Below, one piece after another: positions 58,730 to 64,000 of a DNA stretch of 64,000 nt. Made by a program: the position numbers and the translations under genes. The notes under the pieces were generated by a model that did no database searches, had not been told where the DNA came from, and saw only the letters and a list, made by a program, of their open reading frames with translations. Numbering within the stretch: position 1 is the stretch's first letter; each line of letters opens with the position of its first letter. The stretch comes from Alligator mississippiensis (taxonomy: Eukaryota > Chordata > Crocodylia > Alligatoridae). The DNA is taken from positions 137,917,433 through 137,981,432 of the forward strand of contig NC_081824.1 of NCBI RefSeq assembly GCF_030867095.1. The letters are read 5' to 3'.

Positions 58730-58936
58730 GTGATAAATGTCAGGTAACAGATCCAAGATATGGTTATGTATACAATCTGAAACCTCTTTCTGTGAAGGAT
58801 ATGAAAGTGAGCACAGATGAATATGACTACTATTTCAGAGTCTGTGGCACAATAGCAGAATCATGCAAGTCAGTGGATCATACAGTATCCTCATGCCAAG
58901 TAAAGAAGACAAACTCAACTTCTAGAAAAATAGCAG
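58730..58936 (+). CDS. IGF2R: IGF2R exon 27 (residues 1201-1270, repeat 9, M6P-site Gln1257)
   Basis: Acceptor TTGTTTTCAAG|G, donor GCAG|GTATAG; phase 1 both sides. Encodes GDKCQVTDPRYGYVYNLKPL, YDYYFRVCG and VSSCQVKKTNSTS; Gln1257 is the repeat 9 sugar-site Gln. An NST sequon is present. Intron 27 (58937-59809) shows nothing recognised. Confidence 0.97.
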
Positions 58937-59809
58937 GTATAGTAATTCTTGAGTTTAGGAGAAAAGATTTGTTGTTAAAAACCACAAGTGCAAATTTCCA
59001 TGGCATTATAGTTTCCCCCCTCTCTAGATGGAGAACTTAGTATAAACTAATGAAACTTTGCAAATTAGCATGTAAGTGAGAATATATTAACTAGCTATCC
59101 TTCAGGTTCTGTTAATGATGATGCCACAAAGTCTGACAAACTAAGGTATATGTGCTGCTGCTGAGCTGTCTGTGGGATATGGACTACAGTTAATCAGTAG
59201 TTCAGCTCAAGAATGCTGCCTTGCTGTGAATGGGTAAGGAACTGAATCTGGTGTCTCCTTGCATTGCTTTAGAGGTCTTCATTGGCTAATACGTAAAGTG
59301 GCACTGAATTTTAGTCCCTGGAGGACCGCATCCCAGTTCCTTACTGGAGGGAGGGCTGTTCTTAGATTGACAGTTCTTCGAGAGAGTTGGGGTAGGGGCG
59401 AGGTGTTGGTTATACTTGGTTAAAATGGCATTGAAGTCGGAAGCAACACTTTCATTAAGGTGGGGGGGGCAAGACTGTACATATAACCTTCTAATAATTA
59501 CTATGTTCTAATAATTAAGTTTTTGCAGAAGAGCATGAGGTGCATAGTTTGGCAGTCTATAGGTGATTTTTCCCTTCAAAACCAAAGACCCTAAGTAGTG
59601 TTGCTGGCAAACTGGGCATCAAAAGCGTGCAACTTAGCTGTTGTTATCTGAGGCGGTGAGAGCAGGAATCTGTCTTACAACTAATTTCTCTGGCCTACTC
59701 TCTGTCACTGTATTGCTAGATATATCAGCTAGATTTCTGCAGACTAACTTTTTTCACTGCTTGAATTCAGATTTTTTAGTTAAATTAACTTTTGCATCTA
59801 ATATAACAG

Positions 59810-59940
59810 GATTGTACAATGAAAAGCTGACATTTGAAAATGGACTAATAAAGATTAACTACACCAGTGGGGAGAGATGCCACAAAATATATGAGCGATC
59901 AACTACTATATTGTTCTACTGTGACAACAGTGCTCTGGAG
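59810..59940 (+). CDS. IGF2R: IGF2R exon 28 (residues 1270-1313, repeat 9; His1294 and Arg1299)
   Basis: Acceptor ATATAACAG|G, donor GAG|GTTAGT; phase 1 in, phase 0 out. Encodes [20 protein letters not shown] and [13 protein letters not shown]; His1294 and Arg1299 align with the essential His and Arg of repeat 9. Intron 28 (59941-61908, 2 kb) is unique-looking apart from its T-rich end. Confidence 0.97.
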
Positions 59941-61879
59941 GTTAGTATGTACAGGAATGGCAGTATCATTTGACAACTTTAGAAGTTTCACTTTAACCAA
60001 GGGAAGAGTTGAGGATAAGAGAAACTGGAGGGACCCTATAGTTGTTTGGAAAGTGTAATTGAAGGAGGACCAGAAATGCTGTGCGAGAACTTTTTTCTTT
60101 GCATCCCAACTGTCAGGATAAATGTTTTTTGGTTGGTATATTGGACAGGGGACAGATAAGCTGTTTTGTAGCACTCTAAATAACAGGTACAGACATTCAC
60201 AGCTGACGTACTTGAAAGGCCAAGGGATGTGTTAGGATTCTTGCTCTCCATCCCTGTGATGGGAGATCACTGCTTCTGTATGTCCTTTGCCATTTTGAAA
60301 CATATTGGAGGTAGAAGGGAATTTGTGTGTGCATGGCTCTGTAGCACTCAGATTTGGAGTGCTTTCAATGGCTATCTGTCAATGCCTTCAGCTGCTGCAG
60401 CTTAAATGAAAGGTAAAACAAGTAGTCTCTGACCTGAGGCACCCAAGAAAAGCAGCAGCACCTGGAGAATGCTGCGAGTACAATAGTTCAATCCCGAGTC
60501 TTCAACTAGTTTTGAAGGAATAACAAGAAGGGTCCCACTCTGAAAGAGGGAATAATTTTAATTCTTAAGAGTAGACTACAAGGCAGGGTAGCCAATAGTT
60601 TATCCTCACAGAAGAGCAGGCATTTTTTAAGGCTTTGTTAGGAGTTACATTTCAACAGAATTTTACAAGTTTAGAAAAGCATAATTTTAAACACTTTATA
60701 ACTGTAAAATCACATTTCATTTGAGTGGATTAAGGTAACACATTTAGAGCTGGACCAGTTGAAAGTTATATAGAACAAAGCTTTGAACTCCTTATTCAGT
60801 TTGAGTTGTGTAGAACGACTATATTGGTTGCTGTAAATCAGAAATCTCTGGATTAAATAAATTGCAGCGCTTATGCCAAGATGTCGGAAATCAAGCTCTA
60901 GCTTTTGTTAAAGGAAGTTGAATGCTTGTTTTGAAGCAGATGGATGCATTTTTTTACGTGGATATAAGGTCTCCATTATAAGAGAATGTCGGGACTATTT
61001 AGTGTTCACAAGCACATGCTGCCAGCAAACGGTGAAAAGGGCCAGAGTTCTCAGCTGTGAGCAGATAAAGCTGAGCACATCTTTGCGATAGTGAGCCTGA
61101 CCCGTCTTACCCTTCCTTGGGCATTGGCCAGTATACACTTGAAACCATTTTGAAAGAGATGTACGTGCCTCTCTTCCCTTCCCACAGAGTTTTCCTTGTA
61201 GGACTGCTGATTTCTTTGAAACTACTTGCCTTTGATTTAAGCTTCTTAGCCCAGGAAAAAGTATTACTACATCATGTTTCTACAGCCCAGTCTTTCAAAA
61301 ACCAGGTCTGCTTAATACATTAATTCTATCAGCTCCCCCCTTGTTCCCCCTAAATAAATGATCTTCCCTCAAATGTAAGCAGCTTGCTTTTGCATGAGGC
61401 ACTGTATTGTGTCTCTGCCCCTTCTCCCCTTTACCTTCTGTGGGATGAAGGTAGATATCCTACATCTGACCCAGCCCCTGCTTGCAAAGCAGCGGTGGTT
61501 CTAGATTTGCTGTTTTCTGCTCCCATGTGGGCCTAGGCAGGCAACCTGCAATGGCTTTATCCACTCTGATCCCTGTTTTTAAAGAATTGATGGCTATTAT
61601 GCCCTTGTTTCCCTGCCCTGACCTCTCAATCCCCTAGAGGAACCGAAGGTTTTAACTGCTTTCCAGGGTAACATTGCACCTACCTGAGGCATGTAGAATG
61701 ACTAGAGCTTGGGAGGGTTGGGTGGGGGAGAAGTCAGTGTGGAGGCTTGTTGCATGTGGCTATCTCCTACATACATCTGCTCAGGTGTGTAATGAATTGG
61801 GCACTCTAATGCCCAATTAGGAGGAAGAACAGTTTGCTTCTACAGCTAGATATGTGAAAAAAACTCTTTGACTTTTTTC

Positions 61880-61903
61880 TTTTTTTTTTTTTTTTTTTTT
61901 TTT
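61880..61903 (+). repeat. T24 tract forming the exon 29 polypyrimidine tract
   Basis: Twenty-four uninterrupted T, ending five bases before the exon 29 boundary (GTCAG|C), preceded by further T-rich sequence from about 61872. Confidence 0.95.
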
Positions 61904-61908
61904 GTCAG

Positions 61909-62006
61909 CCCATGTTTCTGAAGGAAACTCCAGACTGCACCTACTTATTTGAATGGCACACCCCGTATGCTTGCCTGCCCTTGAGATCTGTAGAGTGCTA
62001 CTACAA
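61909..62006 (+). CDS. IGF2R: IGF2R exon 29 (residues 1314-1346, end of repeat 9; Glu1319 and Tyr1325)
   Basis: Acceptor TTTGTCAG|C, donor ACAA|GTAGGT; phase 0 in, phase 2 out. Encodes [20 protein letters not shown]; Glu1319 and Tyr1325 complete the high-affinity repeat 9 site, with spacing from Arg1299 (20 and 26 residues) as in mammals. Intron 29 (62007-62492) shows only a T tract near 62278. Confidence 0.97.
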
Positions 62007-62492
62007 GTAGGTTGGGTTTGCTTTTGTCTGAATGAGTGGTAACATGCTAATGGTGATGTTTCTGCTTAGGAGATGGTGACTCTGGGTGCTGTGAGCTGCT
62101 TTGGTCTCAGATACTTATTCTTCAGTTGCCTGACACTATGATGAAAATCTGAAATTATGCACTTTGCATGCAAGGGATTTGTCACTGCTCAGCCATGTGT
62201 CTAGCCATATTTTTTATTGTTTTAGGAGGCAGGCTTACCCTTATCAGTGCAATGTGATGATGTGGTCTTTTTAGCTTTTTTTTTTTTTTTTTGGAGCTGC
62301 AGCTGGGAATGTTAAATTTACAATGTCAGCATGACCTATGAGACCTTCAGGGCAAATGTGGTATTGTTGCTACCTGTGAGAAATGTCTTGGTCAATTCTG
62401 TTCCCTGAATAGTGCAGGATCATTAATCCATGATGGTGCTCAGTCTTTAGAAGTGCTTTCAACTCACCAATACTTTAACTGTGTCCTTCTAG

Positions 62493-62629
62493 AGACAGTG
62501 AAGGAAACTCATTTGATCTTTCATCTCTGACACGGCATAGAGAGAACTGGGAAGCTATTTCCATGTTTGGTTCTGCACAGAGATACTATATTAATGTCTG
62601 CAAGTCCTTAGTGACACATGGAGGTGCAG
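62493..62629 (+). CDS. IGF2R: IGF2R exon 30 (residues 1346-1392, start of repeat 10), last exon in window
   Basis: Acceptor GTCCTTCTAG|A, donor GCAG|GTAAGA; phase 2 in, phase 1 out. Encodes DSEGNSFDLSSLTRHRENW and RYYINVCKSLVTHGG. The gene continues beyond the window; repeats 10 (rest) to 15, the membrane helix and the tail are not included. Confidence 0.97.
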
Positions 62630-62720
62630 GTAAGAGCAAGAAGAAAAAACATTTAATGGCTACCTTCTCATAAGTACTACCATACCTTCTTGTATATGAG
62701 TCTTGAATAAGATTTGTACC

Positions 62721-62752
<32 letters not shown>

Positions 62753-64000
62753 GAAGGAAAAACCCCTTTCCTTAAGTGCTGGTAAGTTTGTGTGGGGTTT
62801 TTTGTGGGGGTTTTTTTGGTTTTGTTTGTTTTTTTAGGGTGCTTTTCCCAGGGAAGCTGCAGTAGTTGGGGAGCAAAAACTCCTGTCTCTTCATATGATC
62901 CCCACACCCCCACACACAGAGAGCAGGATACCATAAGTGCTGCTGGCTGAGCAAATTGCTTGACCCCTCTTCTCTTGAGCTGTTCTGGGTGGGCAGCCAG
63001 CAGTGCCTGCCTGGTCAGCTGAGGGTCTTATCCTAGGCAGTAGCACCTGCAGGGTCAGCTGAAGGACCACCCAGCTGATTCAGGAGAAGCCTCTGCCTTG
63101 GCATCCAGGGCTCAGCTCTGCTTTAGAAATGCAGTGGAGCTGAGCCCAAGTGCTGTGGCAGAGGCTTTTGTTGAGCTGCTGGCAGGTTCTGCAGCTTGAG
63201 CCTCTGGGGGAAAGCGAAATCTCTACAAGCAGTAGCTAGGGATCCTTGTGTGTTCGTAGTGCTGCTCTATGTACTGTGCATTCATTGCTACTTTTTCTTT
63301 TCCCCAAGCAGAGGCTTGAACCGCAGAAGCTGCTGTTATCTTTTTTTTTTTTTTTGCTTAAAAGGTACACAAATTTCCAGCAGCTGGTTTTTGTTTTGCT
63401 TTGTTTTTTGAGGACAAAAAAGTGCATTTTATATGAAAGAATTTGGTAATGATTGCTTTCAGTTCTGCCACCTTCCTACTGCTGATGGAGCAGCAGGTCA
63501 TTAGGCAGAAAAGAGATGGACAGCTGTTTCTTAAGCAACAGAGAAGGCCATTTTGACTAAAACTAGCAGAAGTGCCCAGCAGTACTTGTATTCCCAGCTC
63601 TGCTTAATCACAGCCTTTCTTTACTGTTCTCTAGTACTTTTACCCCAAGTCTCCTTTTTTTGTCTCGAGTCCCTGGAAGGAGGGCACAAGAAATGTGCTT
63701 CTTGGAGAAGTGTGACTGCTTGAGAGAGTTTAACTCCTCAAAGGTGGATCTTAGATCCTTTGCAGAATGGTGGTATTTTAGGAGCAAGCTTTCAGGCTGT
63801 TGCTCTTTCATGCTGACTGCCCATCAGGTTGCTATAGAGGTTGTTGATCCCCCATTCTGCTGTATGCCTTATTGTGAGGTGGACATAGTCTTTGGCCAGG
63901 GGTGGGGATGCTTAGTGACTAAAATGAACATAACCAAGTTTTTAGGAAAGACAGATCAGCCTCTTGAAGTGAGGTTCATGCTAAACATACTTAAGTCAGA
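62630..64000. other. Intron 30 (partial), no exon seen
   Basis: Contains an A tract at about 62729-62751 followed by T/G-rich low-complexity sequence and a moderately GC-rich part (about 62960-63220). No further IGF2R exon is recognised before the window ends. Confidence 0.55.

Larger units (their letters stand above)
5530..62629 (+). other. IGF2R: IGF2R gene, exons 1-30 (5' part; gene continues past the window)
   Basis: Type I membrane receptor that carries mannose-6-phosphate-tagged lysosomal enzymes from the trans-Golgi and cell surface to endosomes; in therian mammals it also clears IGF-II. Thirty exons join in a single open frame of 1391 codons plus one base, with matching splice phases at all 29 junctions. 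The protein shows a signal peptide, then repeats of about 147 residues of MRH type (recurring FDLS-L, Y-NVC, C-W-T-AC patterns). Residue-by-residue similarity to the mammalian receptor is high from exon 2 on, for example [16 protein letters not shown] in exon 4 and [18 protein letters not shown] in exon 11. The window ends at the start of repeat 10 of 15, so repeat 11, the membrane segment and the cytoplasmic tail are missing only because the window stops. Confidence 0.97.

Overview
The window is vertebrate nuclear DNA carrying the 5' part of one multi-exon gene on the + strand: IGF2R, the cation-independent mannose-6-phosphate / IGF-II receptor. Exons 1 to 30 can be traced from a signal-peptide exon at 5530 to an exon ending at 62629. 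Their reading frames join without a stop or frame conflict over 4174 coding bases (1391 codons plus one base). The gene runs off the right edge. The organism is most likely a non-avian sauropsid, probably a crocodilian. The interspersed repeats are CR1 LINE fragments on both strands, hAT-like and Tigger-like DNA elements and one solo LTR, with no L1 or Alu-like sequence. The species call is an inference.

Layout: 1-5250 is intergenic, with a Tigger-like non-autonomous element (2610-3136), a degenerate ATT-rich array (about 4020-4760) and a purine tract. About 5260-5720 is a CpG-island promoter with three consecutive E-boxes close to the CLEAR (TFEB/TFE3) consensus, a short upstream ORF and exon 1. 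Introns 1 and 2 are long (8.8 and 9.0 kb) and repeat-rich. They hold a 51-bp-arm foldback, a second Tigger-like copy, CR1 fragments of both orientations and an antisense solo LTR. From 23565 exons come every 0.2 to 4 kb. Intron 15 (4.1 kb) is largely an antisense CR1. Introns 6, 13, 16, 20, 22, 23 and 25 carry hAT-like elements.

The encoded protein is the secretory signal followed by extracytoplasmic MRH repeats 1 to 9 and the start of repeat 10. The mannose-6-phosphate-binding residues of repeats 3, 5 and 9 (Gln, Arg, Glu, Tyr, plus His in repeat 9) are all present, so lysosomal-enzyme sorting is predicted to be intact. Repeat 11, which binds IGF-II in therian mammals, lies beyond the window, so nothing can be said about IGF-II binding. 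Two introns (15 and 26) use GC-AG splice sites; reading-frame logic supports both.
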